Source: WHTX01 sp038255145 (GTDB lineage: Bacteria; Actinomycetota; Acidimicrobiia; Acidimicrobiales; CAIXPF01). Taken from it: a stretch of 64,000 nucleotides of DNA. Below the pieces are notes generated by a model, which worked only from the letters and a program-made list of their open reading frames with translations, searched no databases and was not told the origin of the DNA. Both the position numbers and the translations under genes were made by a program. The stretch covers positions 198,225-262,224 of the forward strand of contig JBBSLP010000001.1 in the NCBI GenBank assembly GCA_038255145.1, given 5' to 3'. Positions 1-8,140 of the stretch are shown here, one piece after another (within the stretch, counting starts at the first letter, position 1; each line of letters opens with the position of its first letter).

Positions 1-887
1 ACTAGGCCGGCTGCGGCCACAGCCATGAAGGCGATGAGCACGAGCACACCGGGCACCTGGATGCGCCCCGGGGACGAGGCGTCGTCGGGGCTGGGACCCA
101 CCACCGGCGGGGCCGTGGTGGTGGGCGCGGCGGGAGTGCCGTCGTCGAACCAGCCGCCCACGACGTCGGAGGCGCGGCTGCCGGCCGCGCCCACGGCCCG
201 GGAGGTGGGCCCGGCCGCGGCCCAGCCCACGGCGGTGACGAGCAGGGCGCCGGCCACCAGTGCGGCCAGGGGCAAGGCCAGCACCACCAGGGGCCGGGTA
301 CCGGCACCGTCGTCGGCCGCTCCGGTGTGGGCGACGGCCAGCTCGCGCTGGCGCAGGGCCGACAGGGTGAGGGTGGTGGTGGTGACGAAGAGCACGACCA
401 TGGCCCCCGTGGCCACGGTGCCCACCCGGAAGTCGAAGAGCCCGAAGCCGATGTTGATCACGGCCACCACGAACAGGGCCGACGACAGCACGGCCGAGCG
501 CACGGCATGGCGGCGTGTCGGGCGTGTCGCCCCCAGCCACAGGCCCCGACCCCACACCAGGGTGGCCACGACGACGGCGGCCACCGTGGCCGCTTCCCCC
601 GACCCGACCCACCACCGCAACAGGACCGCCCACGCCGCGGCGCCGAGGACGCCGGCCGAGGCCAGGGCCGCGACGCGGACCACGGCAGGCCCGATGGACG
701 CCCGCAGCCCGACACCGGCCAGCACGGCCACCGCGGCACCGACGAGGAGGCCGAGGAAGGGCAGGTGGACGACAGGGTCGGTGGTGGCACCGAGCAGAGC
801 TGCGCACCACACCCAGCACAGGGCGGCCTCGCCCGCCACCCAGGCCAGGGGGATGAGACGTTCAGGCCACGAGGTCGAGGTGGTCAC
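1..887 (-). CDS. Multi-spanning membrane protein, partial (C-terminus off window)
   Basis: An open frame runs from a GTG at 887-885 to the window edge without a stop (295 residues seen). The N-terminus reads MTTSTSWPERL. About seven hydrophobic helices lie in the first 230 residues. They are followed by a Pro/Thr/Asp-rich linker near 245-280 and another hydrophobic stretch near 282-295. The start overlaps the DUF58 gene by 26 nt and has a GGAC-like ribosome site about 6 nt upstream. In bacteria the MoxR-DUF58 pair is often followed by a membrane transglutaminase-like or DUF4129 protein, and this gene sits in that position. I cannot see a transglutaminase triad, so the family stays open. It is probably the third gene of an envelope-associated operon. 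Confidence 0.6.
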   Translation of the reverse strand, partial: MTTSTSWPERLIPLAWVAGEAALCWVWCAALLGATTDPVVHLPFLGLLVGAAVAVLAGVGLRASIGPAVVRVAALASAGVLGAAAWAVLLRWWVGSGEAATVAAVVVATLVWGRGLWLGATRPTRRHAVRSAVLSSALFVVAVINIGFGLFDFRVGTVATGAMVVLFVTTTTLTLSALRQRELAVAHTGAADDGAGTRPLVVLALPLAALVAGALLVTAVGWAAAGPTSRAVGAAGSRASDVVGGWFDDGTPAAPTTTAPPVVGPSPDDASSPGRIQVPGVLVLIAFMAVAAAGL

Positions 888-2109
888 GACCGGTCCAGTC
901 CTCGTGGTGCTGGGTGCAGAAGCGGACGTCGGCCAGCCCGGCCGGGGGCAGGGCCTGGCCCTCGTCGGTGAGCACGCCCACCGTGGTCACGGCCACGCGG
1001 CGTCGGCGCAGCTCGGACAGGGCCACCTCGGTGGCCCGGGGGAAGTCGGCCGCCACCACGATCACGCTGGTGCCGTGGGGCAGGTGCGCCGATTCGGCGG
1101 CCACCACGTCGGCGAAGCGACGGGTGCTGAAGGGCGACGCCTTGGCCAACAGCTCGAGGGCGTCGGCCAGGGCGTCGGGGGTGCTGCGGGGACCAAGGGC
1201 GATGGGACGACCGTCCACGCTGCCGTTGGAGAACAGACCGATGGCCACACCCCGCCCGTGCAGCTCGGACAGCACCGAGGCGGCCACGGCGATGGTCAGC
1301 TCCAGCTCCGACGGCGCGCTGCGGCCCCGGGCCAATTGCGGCACCCGGGTGTCGAGGAACACCGCGGCCCGCGGGCTGGCCGTGGGCTCGTGGATGCGCA
1401 CCAGGGGCTCGCGGCTGCGGGCCGTGGCCCGCCAGTCGACGTGGCGCAACGAGTCGCCGGGCCGGTAGGGCCGCACCCCCGCCACCCGGCTGGGGTCGCC
1501 GAGCAGCAGCCGGGCCGCTCGGTCGGGACCCAGGGGCAACCGGGCGGCGGCCCCCAGGCGGACCAGGGGGAACACCTTGGGGTAGACGAGGAGGCGGTCG
1601 GCCAGGTCATCGGAACGGACCTCGCTCCCCCAGCCCACGGGGTCCCCCGAACGCAGGCGCACCGGTCCGAAGCGGTGCTCCCCCCGACGGTCGCAGACGA
1701 CGGTCATGTGCCGGGTGACCTGCTGGTAGGGCATCAGGGCCATCAGCTGCACGAGCACGTGGCGGACCTCGTGGGGGGCCCGCACCACCCCGCCCCGCAC
1801 GGTCAGCTGGCTGGACAGCTCGTCCTCGACGTGCAGCCAGCTCAGGGGCAGCAGCTTGTCGTTGGTGACGGTGGTGACCAGGCTCACCTCCTCACCGAAG
1901 AGGGCCCGGTGCTGGCCGAGCTGGCGCTCGTAGCTGACCCCGCCCAGGCAGTGGCGCCGCCACTGGCCGATGAGCACCAGGCCGCCGGCGGCCAGCAGGG
2001 CACTGACCACGACCAGCAGAGCGCCCTGCCACCAACCGAGCACGGCGAAGAAGCCCAGCACCCCCAGCACCCAGGGGCCGCCCGGCACGCGGCGCCGGGC
2101 CCGCTTCAC
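862..2109 (-). CDS. DUF58 domain-containing protein
   Basis: 415 residues from a GTG start. It overlaps the stop of the upstream MoxR ATPase by 3 nt, which indicates translational coupling. Residues about 10-50 form a hydrophobic hairpin anchoring the protein in the membrane. The rest is a soluble beta-rich and vWA-like region with the hallmark PYRPGDSLRHVDWRATAR of DUF58 in the middle. A cytoplasmic vWA-like fold follows (VFLDTRVP, later VIVVAADFP). DUF58 proteins work with MoxR-type AAA+ ATPases, probably in assembly or activation of envelope or secreted complexes. The exact client is unknown here. Confidence 0.88.
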   Translation of the reverse strand: MKRARRRVPGGPWVLGVLGFFAVLGWWQGALLVVVSALLAAGGLVLIGQWRRHCLGGVSYERQLGQHRALFGEEVSLVTTVTNDKLLPLSWLHVEDELSSQLTVRGGVVRAPHEVRHVLVQLMALMPYQQVTRHMTVVCDRRGEHRFGPVRLRSGDPVGWGSEVRSDDLADRLLVYPKVFPLVRLGAAARLPLGPDRAARLLLGDPSRVAGVRPYRPGDSLRHVDWRATARSREPLVRIHEPTASPRAAVFLDTRVPQLARGRSAPSELELTIAVAASVLSELHGRGVAIGLFSNGSVDGRPIALGPRSTPDALADALELLAKASPFSTRRFADVVAAESAHLPHGTSVIVVAADFPRATEVALSELRRRRVAVTTVGVLTDEGQALPPAGLADVRFCTQHHEDWTGRDHLDLVA

Positions 2110-3116
2110 GGGCCGGCCTCGTCCTCGACGGGTACGGCGCGCTGGGCTACGAGGTCGGCGAGCACGCCAGCGGGGGTGTCGCCCCGCAGCCGGGCCGAAC
2201 CGGTCAGGAGCAGGCGGTGGGCCAGCACCGGCTCGACCAGGGCCTTGACGTCGTCGGGTAGGGCGAAGCGGCGGCCCCGCAGCAGGGCCCGGGCCTGGGT
2301 GGCCCGGTGCAGGGCCAGGGCGGCCCGGGGGCTGGCGCCCAGGGCGACGCGATCGTCGCTGCGCGTGGCCCGCACGATGCCCAGCAGGTAGGTGCGTACG
2401 TCGTCGGACACGTGGATGTGGCCCCGGGCCTCCTGCCACCCGAGCAGCTCGGCCGGGGTGACCACCGGGCCCAGGCGGGTGGCGGGGTCGTCGTGCTCGA
2501 AGCGCTGGAGGATGCGGTGCTCGTCGGCCTCGCTGGGGTAGCCGAGGCTGATGCGGACCAGGAAGCGGTCGAGCTGGGCTTCGGGTAGGGGGAAGGTGCC
2601 CTCGAGCTCGATGGGGTTCTGCGTGGCCAGGACGAGGAAGGGGCGGGGCAGGGCCATGGTGTCGCCGTCGACGGTGACGTGGCCCTCCTCCATGGCCTCG
2701 AGCAGGGCCGACTGGGTGCGGGGGGTGGCCCGGTTGATCTCGTCGGCCAGCAGCACCTGGGTGAAGATGGGTCCGGGGCGGAACTCGAAGGTGGCGTCGC
2801 GCTGGTCGAAGATGGCCGAGCCGGTGATGTCCGAGGGCAGCACGTCGGGGGTGAACTGCACGCGGCGGAAGCTGCAGCCCAGCGTGGCGGCCAGGGTCTT
2901 GGCCAGCACGGTCTTGCCCAGCCCGGGTACGTCCTCGAGCAGGGCATGCCCACCGCACAGGAGCGCCACCAGCAGCTGTTCGAGGGCGTCGCCGCCGCCC
3001 ACGACCACGGTGGCCACGGCATCGACGATGCGCCCGGCCAGCTGGGCAGGGGCCTCGGCCGTCGCGCCGTCCTGGTCCACGACGCCACTCGGCTCGTCCG
3101 CCACGGCGAGGGACAC
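2106..3116 (-). CDS. MoxR-family AAA+ ATPase
   Basis: 336 residues from a GTG start. It has a typical AAA_3 layout: Walker A GLGKT at residues 65-69 and Walker B LLADEIN with Asp-Glu near 125-126. A sensor-like ATQNP follows, then LPEAQLDRF, which is highly conserved in MoxR proteins, and a C-terminal lid domain. MoxR ATPases act as chaperone-like partners of vWA/DUF58 proteins. The downstream neighbour overlaps by 3 nt and encodes such a partner, so both are probably made together. Length is normal for the family. Confidence 0.93.
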   Translation of the reverse strand: MSLAVADEPSGVVDQDGATAEAPAQLAGRIVDAVATVVVGGGDALEQLLVALLCGGHALLEDVPGLGKTVLAKTLAATLGCSFRRVQFTPDVLPSDITGSAIFDQRDATFEFRPGPIFTQVLLADEINRATPRTQSALLEAMEEGHVTVDGDTMALPRPFLVLATQNPIELEGTFPLPEAQLDRFLVRISLGYPSEADEHRILQRFEHDDPATRLGPVVTPAELLGWQEARGHIHVSDDVRTYLLGIVRATRSDDRVALGASPRAALALHRATQARALLRGRRFALPDDVKALVEPVLAHRLLLTGSARLRGDTPAGVLADLVAQRAVPVEDEAGP

Positions 3117-3171
3117 TACCTGTGGTGACGCCGGGCACCGTCAGTCGAGCGCTTCCGGTGGCGGCTGGGAC

Positions 3172-3417
3172 CTACCGGGAAGCTGCCTCGGCGGCGAGGA
3201 CCCGGTCGGCGATCCGTTGCACCGTGGTGTGGGCGACGCCGGCCTGCTCGGCCACCTGACGGAGCGAGCAGCCCAGCGCGATGGCCGTCCCGATGGCGAT
3301 CTCCAGGTGGCGGTGCGCCTCCCCCTCACGGTGACGCATGCGGTCCACCGTCCGCAAGGCGGCCGCCCTGGCCTGCTCGGGTGTCGACTGTGGTCCTGCG
3401 CTCGGCTCGACCGTCAT
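3172..3417 (-). CDS. Small helix-turn-helix protein
   Basis: 81 residues from the ATG at 3417; a GTG three codons upstream is also possible. The C-terminal half looks like a helix-turn-helix: IGTAIALGCSLRQVAEQAG followed by VAHTTVQRIADRV, the spacing of a Trp-repressor/homeodomain-like recognition unit. The N-terminal half is charged and helical (ALRTVDRMRHREGEAHRHL). It is the last of three small minus-strand genes (3937 to 3172). A DNA-binding role is inferred from the motif alone, and I cannot assign a family. Confidence 0.6.
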   Translation of the reverse strand: MTVEPSAGPQSTPEQARAAALRTVDRMRHREGEAHRHLEIAIGTAIALGCSLRQVAEQAGVAHTTVQRIADRVLAAEAASR

Positions 3418-3446
3418 GGCCCTCACCTCTTCCCTGTTGCGTCGCG

Positions 3447-3749
3447 CTACCGACCCGTTGTGTCGCCAGTCGTGCCCGGCGGCTGTCCGGGCTTGGTCGC
3501 GGCGAGATGACCGTCGATGAGTCGACGCACGAGCGCTGAGGTGCTCTCTTCGCCTGCGGCGGCCGCTCTGGCCCGCAACCGGGCGTAGGTGTCGCCGTCC
3601 ATGCGCACGGAGAGGACCTTTCCTCCCGCGTCCGAGAACGCAGCATCGTTTTCGAGAGCGTGCGCATCCCGGTCCAGCGCCTCCGGGGTGCAGTCGGCCG
3701 GGTCGAGGCCCAGGTACTCAGCCACCTTGGTAAGCATCCCATCGGCCAT
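3447..3749 (-). CDS. Ribbon-helix-helix-type small protein
   Basis: 100 residues. The ATG at 3749-3747 shares its A with the TGA of the upstream gene (TGATG), so the two are translationally coupled. I prefer this start to a GTG/ATG region 13 codons upstream, which would run through the preceding gene. The segment KVLSVRMDGDTYARLRARA with STSALVRRLIDGHLA (residues about 43-82) has the beta strand plus two helices of an RHH domain, as in CopG/Arc-type antitoxins and plasmid regulators. The C-terminal tail is short and Gly/Thr/Pro-rich. Probably a dimeric DNA-binding protein; an antitoxin role for the upstream 62-residue partner is inference. Confidence 0.62.
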   Translation of the reverse strand: MADGMLTKVAEYLGLDPADCTPEALDRDAHALENDAAFSDAGGKVLSVRMDGDTYARLRARAAAAGEESTSALVRRLIDGHLAATKPGQPPGTTGDTTGR

Positions 3750-3937
3750 CACCACTCCATTCCCGCCCGCTCGAGGGCGTTGATCCACAGAGCCCGCATG
3801 GACAGGACCACCACCCGGTTGGGGTCATCGGCCGGGATGGCAGCGAGCAGCTGCCGGAGACCTTCCAACATCAAGGCCGCCTCCCTCCCGGTGAAGATCA
3901 CCTCGTCAGGTAGCTCGAAGTCCTGCGCGTCCGCCAT
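3749..3937 (-). CDS. Small hypothetical protein coupled to RHH gene
   Basis: 62 residues, acidic at the N-terminus (MADAQDFELPDEVIFTG), then a mostly helical segment (AALMLEGLRQLLAAI) and a second helix (VVVLSMRALWINALERAG). No transmembrane segment and no recognised motif. It is the first gene of a three-gene unit of small proteins, and its stop codon overlaps the start of an RHH protein by one base. That layout resembles toxin-antitoxin or small regulatory modules, but the sequence shows no toxin fold. No clear Shine-Dalgarno precedes the ATG. TAGGGT lies at -13 to -8, which fits a leaderless promoter. Confidence 0.5.
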   Translation of the reverse strand: MADAQDFELPDEVIFTGREAALMLEGLRQLLAAIPADDPNRVVVLSMRALWINALERAGMEW

Positions 3938-3950
3938 AATAGGGACCCTA
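3938..3950 (-). promoter_or_regulatory. Candidate leaderless promoter with palindromic operator
   Basis: On the minus strand TAGGG-T-CCCTA (3950-3940) is a perfect 5-bp inverted repeat immediately before the ATG of the 62-residue gene. It includes TAGGGT, a TANNNT-type -10 element at -13 to -8 from the start codon. This is the spacing expected for a leaderless actinobacterial transcript. The RHH protein of the same operon could bind the palindrome. Motif and spacing are seen; function is inferred. Confidence 0.35.
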
Positions 3951-4032
3951 ACCAGGGTGTATGACAGCGAAGCCGGCAGACCTCATCGGGCGTCGGGCTG
4001 TTGCACCGGATCTCACCCGCCAGGGGCGGGGC

Positions 4033-4647
4033 CTACCCGACCGGGTGCGTCGCCGTCACCACGGGAGGCTGTCCGGGCAGGTAGGGCTTGTAGTCGTCGA
4101 GCTCCTTCCATTCGGGCTCGGGCGGCTCGTGATCCTCGCCGGGGGCGAACTCGGACAGCTCGGCCATGTCCATGCGGTGCACGTAGCGGGGGCAGTTGAA
4201 GAACACCTGCTCGGCGGCGACCTCGACCACCAGCTCGGATCCGGGCCATCCGGCCAGGATCTCGGGCTCGTGGCGCAGGGTGGCCAGACCCTTGACCCGG
4301 AGGCGCTTGGGCTTCTCGAAGTCGATGAACAGCAGGCCGACCCGGGCGTTGGCGGCGATGTTGCCCATGGAGCGGTACATGCCGTTGCCGTCGTAGCTGG
4401 GGAAGGCCAGGGTGCGGCCGTCGTCGAGGACGCGGGCGAAGCCGGGCTGGCCCCCCTTGTAGGACACGTCGGGCCAACCCTCGGCATCGGCGGTGGCCAG
4501 CCACAGGAACGGGGCCCGGCCCACCATGCGTTGCAAGGGCACCGAGAACGTGTCGCTGACCATGACGTCTTCGAGGCGGTCGGCCAGACGCCGGGTGTCG
4601 AAGCGGTCCTGCAGGGCCCGGTGGCCCTCCGTGTAGAACTCGGCCAT
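4033..4647 (-). CDS. Pyridoxamine 5'-phosphate oxidase family protein
   Basis: 204 residues, ATG start. Residues about 35-140 show the split-barrel flavin fold of PPOX-type proteins: APFLWLATADAEGWPDVSYKG, then GFARVLDDGRTLAFPSYDGNGMYRSMGNI and VGLLFIDFEKPKRLRVKG. The C-terminal region (CPRYVHRM, then a Pro/Glu-rich tail) resembles the extended PPOX-like subfamily. Such proteins bind FMN, F420 or heme; the substrate is unknown. It lies 9 nt downstream of a luciferase-like flavoprotein on the same strand, so the two probably form an operon and may share a flavin or F420 cofactor. Confidence 0.82.
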   Translation of the reverse strand: MAEFYTEGHRALQDRFDTRRLADRLEDVMVSDTFSVPLQRMVGRAPFLWLATADAEGWPDVSYKGGQPGFARVLDDGRTLAFPSYDGNGMYRSMGNIAANARVGLLFIDFEKPKRLRVKGLATLRHEPEILAGWPGSELVVEVAAEQVFFNCPRYVHRMDMAELSEFAPGEDHEPPEPEWKELDDYKPYLPGQPPVVTATHPVG

Positions 4648-4656
4648 GGCCGGACG

Positions 4657-5760
4657 CTACCGGGCGGCAGCCGCCGACAGGGCCAGGGGCTCGGTGTCCC
4701 AGCTCAGCAGCTCGGGCAGGCAGGCCTCGGCGAAGAGGCGCATGCTGGCTTCGGCGTCGGCGTAGGGCATGCCGCCGTAGCAGAACGCCGGGGTGACGGC
4801 ACTCATGTGCAGGATGTCGCGCATGTGCTCGAACTTGGCCAGCACCTGGTCGGGCGTGCCCCAGGGCATGAGGTTGACGAAGTCGTCGATGGCGCCCTGG
4901 CTGCCGTGGCGGTCCAGGTAGCGGGTGATGCCGGTGTAGAACTCGTAGCCCTTGACGCCCTGGTAGGGGGCGGAGGCGAACTCGTAGTGACGCATGACGG
5001 TCTCGTAGTTGGCTCCGATCCACTGGCGGGCCATCTCCTCGGCCCGGTCGGCGCTGGCGTCCACGAACACGTTGCCGCCCGAGATGGGGGCCGGCGGGGC
5101 GGCGCCGCCGTTGGCCGCCCGGTAAGCCTCCTCGTAGTTGACCAGGTCGGCCTGGACGGTGGCCCACGGCTTCTGGGGGATGACGAGGACGCCCACGCCG
5201 AGCTGGGCCATGAGGGGCATGGACTCGGGCGACACGGCCGCGGCGTAGGCGCGGCCCCGGAACGAGTGGGCCGGCTTGGGTCGGATCTGGCGCTTGGGCT
5301 GGGTGCCGAACTCGTTGTCGTACTCCATGGACCCGGTCTCGAGGGCTTCGAGGACGAGGCGGGCGTACTCGACGAAGCGCTCGCGGGAGGTGTTCATGTC
5401 GACCCGGAAGCCGTCGTACTCGATGCGGGCCAGGCCCCGGCCCATGCCCAGGATCATGCGCCCGTCGCACAGGTTGTCGAGCAGGGCCACCTGCTCGGCC
5501 ACCCGCAGCGGGTCGTGCCAGGGCAGGACGATGACGCCCGAGCCCAGGAGGATGTGGGGGTGCTTGCCGGCCATGTACGACAGCCACTGGGTGGGGTCGG
5601 GACACATGGTGTAGTCGTCGAAGTGGTGCTCGACGGTCCACAGCGACTGCAGGCCGAGCTCGACGGCCAGGTCGCACAGGCGGAGCTCTTCGCGGTAGAC
5701 GACCTGGTCGTCGAGCGCGTCGAACGGGTTCTGGAACGTGGCGGTGTAGCCGACGTGCAT
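4657..5760 (-). CDS. LLM class flavin-dependent oxidoreductase
   Basis: 367 residues. Luciferase-like TIM barrel with early strands MHVGYTATFQNP and LWTVEHHFDDY. The core HILLGSGVIVLPWHDPLRVAEQVALLDNLCDGRMILGMGRG is cut by standard family turns, and it ends with a WGTPDQVLAKFEHM segment. This resembles bacterial luciferase-like monooxygenases and F420-dependent oxidoreductases. Cofactor choice (FMN or F420) cannot be decided here. Gene order with the downstream PPOX protein suggests a small redox operon. The divergent neighbour starts 93 nt away, so the promoter lies in 5761-5852. Confidence 0.88.
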   Translation of the reverse strand: MHVGYTATFQNPFDALDDQVVYREELRLCDLAVELGLQSLWTVEHHFDDYTMCPDPTQWLSYMAGKHPHILLGSGVIVLPWHDPLRVAEQVALLDNLCDGRMILGMGRGLARIEYDGFRVDMNTSRERFVEYARLVLEALETGSMEYDNEFGTQPKRQIRPKPAHSFRGRAYAAAVSPESMPLMAQLGVGVLVIPQKPWATVQADLVNYEEAYRAANGGAAPPAPISGGNVFVDASADRAEEMARQWIGANYETVMRHYEFASAPYQGVKGYEFYTGITRYLDRHGSQGAIDDFVNLMPWGTPDQVLAKFEHMRDILHMSAVTPAFCYGGMPYADAEASMRLFAEACLPELLSWDTEPLALSAAAAR

Positions 5761-5852
5761 GGTGTCCCCCTCTGGCCGCCCGGCCTCGTCGGCCGCGACG
5801 TTGCCCCCGGCGCGGACCCTACCGCGAAGGGGCCCCCGTAGGATCGGGATCG

Positions 5853-6464
5853 ATGTCGACCGGTGCCGACTGGGCAGGTGGGGCGGCGCGGCTGCTGGTG
5901 GTGTGCACGGCCAACCAGTGCCGCTCCCCCATGGGCGAGGTGTTGTTCCGTCGGGCCCTGGCCGCCCGGGGGGTGCCGGCGGTGGTGGCCTCGGCCGGGT
6001 CGATGCGGGGCGGGGTGGTGGCGTCGGCCGGGTCGGTGCGGGCCATGGCCCGCCGTGAGCTCGACCTGTCGGCGCACCGCAGCCACCAGCTCGACGTTGC
6101 CGAGGTGGCCGGCGCCGATCTGATCGTGTGCATGGGTCGCCGCCACGCCCGCGAGGTGGTGGTGCTGCACCCGCCGGCGTGGCCCCGGACGTTCACCCTG
6201 CGCGAGCTGGTGCGCCGGGGGTCGCTGGTCGGCCCCCGCCACCCCGGCCAGACCCTGGCCGGGTGGCTGGACGTGGTCGGCGACGGCCGGTCCCGCTCGG
6301 CGCTGCTGGCCGACGACCCGACCGACGACATCGCCGACCCCATCGGTGGTCCGGAGTCGGCCTACGAGGCCACGGCCGTGCTGCTCGACGACCTGGTCGA
6401 CCGGGCCGTGGCCCTGGCCTTCCCGGCGGCCGCCGGCCCGACGGGACCCGCCGCCGCCGATTGA
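5853..6464 (+). CDS. Low-molecular-weight protein tyrosine phosphatase family protein
   Basis: 203 residues, ATG start. The P-loop CTANQCRS (C18, R24; CX5R followed by S) follows strand LLVVCTANQ, as in LMW-PTPs and related arsenate reductases. The general-acid loop DIADPIGG lies near the C-terminus (about residue 164). The protein is some 40 residues longer than the typical 155-residue family member because of insertions around FTLRELVRRGSL, a feature shared with actinobacterial LMW-PTP-like proteins. Probably cytoplasmic, dephosphorylating Tyr-phosphorylated proteins. The target is unknown. Confidence 0.9.
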   Translation: MSTGADWAGGAARLLVVCTANQCRSPMGEVLFRRALAARGVPAVVASAGSMRGGVVASAGSVRAMARRELDLSAHRSHQLDVAEVAGADLIVCMGRRHAREVVVLHPPAWPRTFTLRELVRRGSLVGPRHPGQTLAGWLDVVGDGRSRSALLADDPTDDIADPIGGPESAYEATAVLLDDLVDRAVALAFPAAAGPTGPAAAD

Positions 6465-6470
6465 GGCATC

Positions 6471-6502
6471 CCGGACTGGTTCCGCATCACACCGAATTGG
6501 GC
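6471..6502 (+). repeat. Dispersed about 30-nt repeat, copy 1
   Basis: Contains GGTTCCGCATCACACCGAAT followed by TGGGC. The same core occurs at 18366-18397 and, inverted, at 18815-18847, with 2-5 differences. Here it sits between the 3' ends of two convergent genes. No clear hairpin forms from it. Its nature is unknown. Confidence 0.6.
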
Positions 6503-6516
6503 GTGGCGATCATGGG

Positions 6517-7215
6517 CTACTTCGACAACCGGGCGTCGCCGAAGAAGACCTTGGACGTCGCCTCGTCGCCGAGGGGCACGTGCACCTCGGTGAGCCGGAT
6601 GTCGAGCTGGCGCACCCCGGTCACGTCCACGGACACATCGACCGCTGCCGTGGTCGTCAGAACCTCAGGAGGCGACAGCAGCGGGCGCCCATCAGCGACG
6701 ATCTCGAGCTGAGCGGCGTGCTGACCACTCGAGCCGTCGGCGAAGCCGGCCTTGGCGGTGAGCGTGCGGTACTGCTGCGCCAGGTCGAAGTGCAGCACCC
6801 CGAAGGTGCCGCCGAGCATCGTGCACGAGAAGGCATCGATGGGTTGATCGAGGAAGTTGATGGTGTCGAACTGCCAGGCGACGCCGTTGGCCACGGCGGG
6901 CGCTCGGCAGGCCTCCGCGCTCGACATCGCCACGTCCTTGCCCAGGAACGCAGCCCCTGTCGGCACGGTGGTGGCCGGCCCTGGGCCCCCGGTGGTCGAC
7001 GGAGCCTCGGACGTGGTCGTCGTCCCCGCCGTCGAGTCGACGGTCGCCGGTGGCTGCCATGTCGCCGGATCCGGCGAGCGGTCGAGCTCCCTGTAGGTCA
7101 AGACCGCAGCTCCAGCCATGACCAGCGTGCCGATCAACACACCAACCTCAACAAGGTGCTGGTACCGGGCCCAAAAGGGCGGCCGCGAACGCAGCGCGGA
7201 GGTCTCGTCGCTCAC
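6517..7215 (-). CDS. Membrane-anchored NPCBM-like domain protein
   Basis: 232 residues from a GTG that overlaps the upstream stop by 4 nt (GTGA). One transmembrane helix (about residues 19-43, LVEVGVLIGTLVMAGAAVL) is followed by a Thr/Pro/Ser-rich spacer (TTTTSEAPSTTGGPGPATT) and an extracytoplasmic beta domain. The domain reads like NPCBM/NEW2 carbohydrate-binding modules: AKAGFADGSSG, LEIVADGRPLL, VDVSVDVTGVRQLDIRLT, and a terminal VFFGDARL. It may bind glycans or act at the cell surface. It shares an operon and probably domain type with the upstream lipoprotein. Confidence 0.65.
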   Translation of the reverse strand: MSDETSALRSRPPFWARYQHLVEVGVLIGTLVMAGAAVLTYRELDRSPDPATWQPPATVDSTAGTTTTSEAPSTTGGPGPATTVPTGAAFLGKDVAMSSAEACRAPAVANGVAWQFDTINFLDQPIDAFSCTMLGGTFGVLHFDLAQQYRTLTAKAGFADGSSGQHAAQLEIVADGRPLLSPPEVLTTTAAVDVSVDVTGVRQLDIRLTEVHVPLGDEATSKVFFGDARLSK

Positions 7216-7922
7216 TGGATCAGGATCGGGTTGCCGAGGGCGATGTAGTTTTCCTTGTTCCCACAACCCTTGGTCGTTGTCGCTATGGAGATCCTGACCC
7301 GCAGCACTCCGGGGATGTCCAGGCTGAGCGGCTTGGTCTGCCCGAAAGCCAGTTCCGTGGTGTAGACGGGGGCGCTGCCGTCCAAGGTCACCTCGACGTG
7401 GTAGGCATCAGATGCCTCTCGGTTGTCGGGGATGCCGAGATCAGCCTTGAGCTGGGTCTTGTTGCGTCCCGCGTCGATATCTATGTAGTGCGGCAGAGCA
7501 TCGCACGATATGCCCATGGTCAGGGCGGTCGGATACGAAACTCCATTCACGACCGAGCTGGCCACCGAAAGCGAGTAGACCGTCGCCTCGGGGATCAGGT
7601 CCGGCGTGATGTTCGTCGTACCGGAGCTACCACCCGTCGGCTTGGTCGTCACCGTCGTATTGGGCAGCGAAGAGGTGGATGTCGACGAAGACGATGAGGT
7701 CGTTGTCGTCGACGCTTTCATCGTAGTCGTCACCTTCGTGGTCGTGGTGGTCGTCGGCCGCGTCGTCGTGGCCGACGGTGCGGATGTTGTTGCCGTGGTA
7801 ACAGGTGGGGCCAGCGTCGCTGACGACGAATCGTCGGAGCTACCACCACATCCAACGAACGCCATGCTGAGCGCGATCGCGCCCAGTACCAGGTTTCGAG
7901 CCGCCCGCCCAGATCCGCACAT
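7212..7922 (-). CDS. Putative lipoprotein with Thr/Ser-rich linker and NPCBM-like domain
   Basis: 236 residues. An N-terminal signal segment LVLGAIALSMAFVGC ends in Cys-Gly-Gly, a lipobox-like site, followed by a long Thr/Ser-rich stretch (about residues 35-105). Such stretches are typical of cell-wall-spanning linkers. The C-terminal domain (YHVEVTLDGSAPVY, LSLDIPGVLRVRISI, IALGNPILI) repeats the NPCBM-like pattern of the downstream gene. It lacks enzyme motifs. Two neighbouring secreted proteins with the same putative fold suggest a small surface module. Lipidation and ligand are inferred. Confidence 0.6.
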   Translation of the reverse strand: MCGSGRAARNLVLGAIALSMAFVGCGGSSDDSSSATLAPPVTTATTSAPSATTTRPTTTTTTKVTTTMKASTTTTSSSSSTSTSSLPNTTVTTKPTGGSSGTTNITPDLIPEATVYSLSVASSVVNGVSYPTALTMGISCDALPHYIDIDAGRNKTQLKADLGIPDNREASDAYHVEVTLDGSAPVYTTELAFGQTKPLSLDIPGVLRVRISIATTTKGCGNKENYIALGNPILIQ

Positions 7923-8140
7923 GGTGGGGACGCTATCGACGTACGCGACATTTCCACCCGCGCACTGTCCAACGGCTTCTCGGGATCACCTTCGACCGCG
8001 ATCCCCACCCCGGCGTCTGGCAAATGATCAGTGGTCGGACGCGGCTGTGTGGCACGAACCTTCGTGCCGCCCAGCCGACCTCCTCGCTGGAACCACCAGT
8101 CCAGAGCGGATCTCTGCCATTCACCGCGGGTGGATCTCGG
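7923..8140. other. Intergenic region, no gene seen
   Basis: Moderate GC drop around 7935-7965, which probably holds the promoter of the lipoprotein operon. The only clear structure is the stem-loop at 8042-8077. No convincing coding frame on either strand. Confidence 0.5.
8042..8077 (-). terminator. Stem-loop, terminator-like
   Basis: GGCACGAA-CC-TTCGTGCC (8051-8068) is a perfect 8-bp hairpin. It is extended by CGGCTG/CAGCCG (8042-8047 with 8072-8077) across a 3x3 internal loop. It lies about 65 nt beyond the 3' end of the minus-strand genes 8745-8141. There is no U tract, as is usual in high-GC actinobacteria, so termination is inferred from position and stem strength. Confidence 0.5.

Noticed and set aside
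25..2391. Very long open frame on the plus strand opposite the MoxR/DUF58 operon
   Set aside because: Arg/Ala/Pro/Gly-rich composition without domains; it is the shadow of high-GC genes on the other strand. Many similar long frames (for example 3961-5841, 37553-40114, 58412-60637, 46833-48464) were rejected for the same reason.
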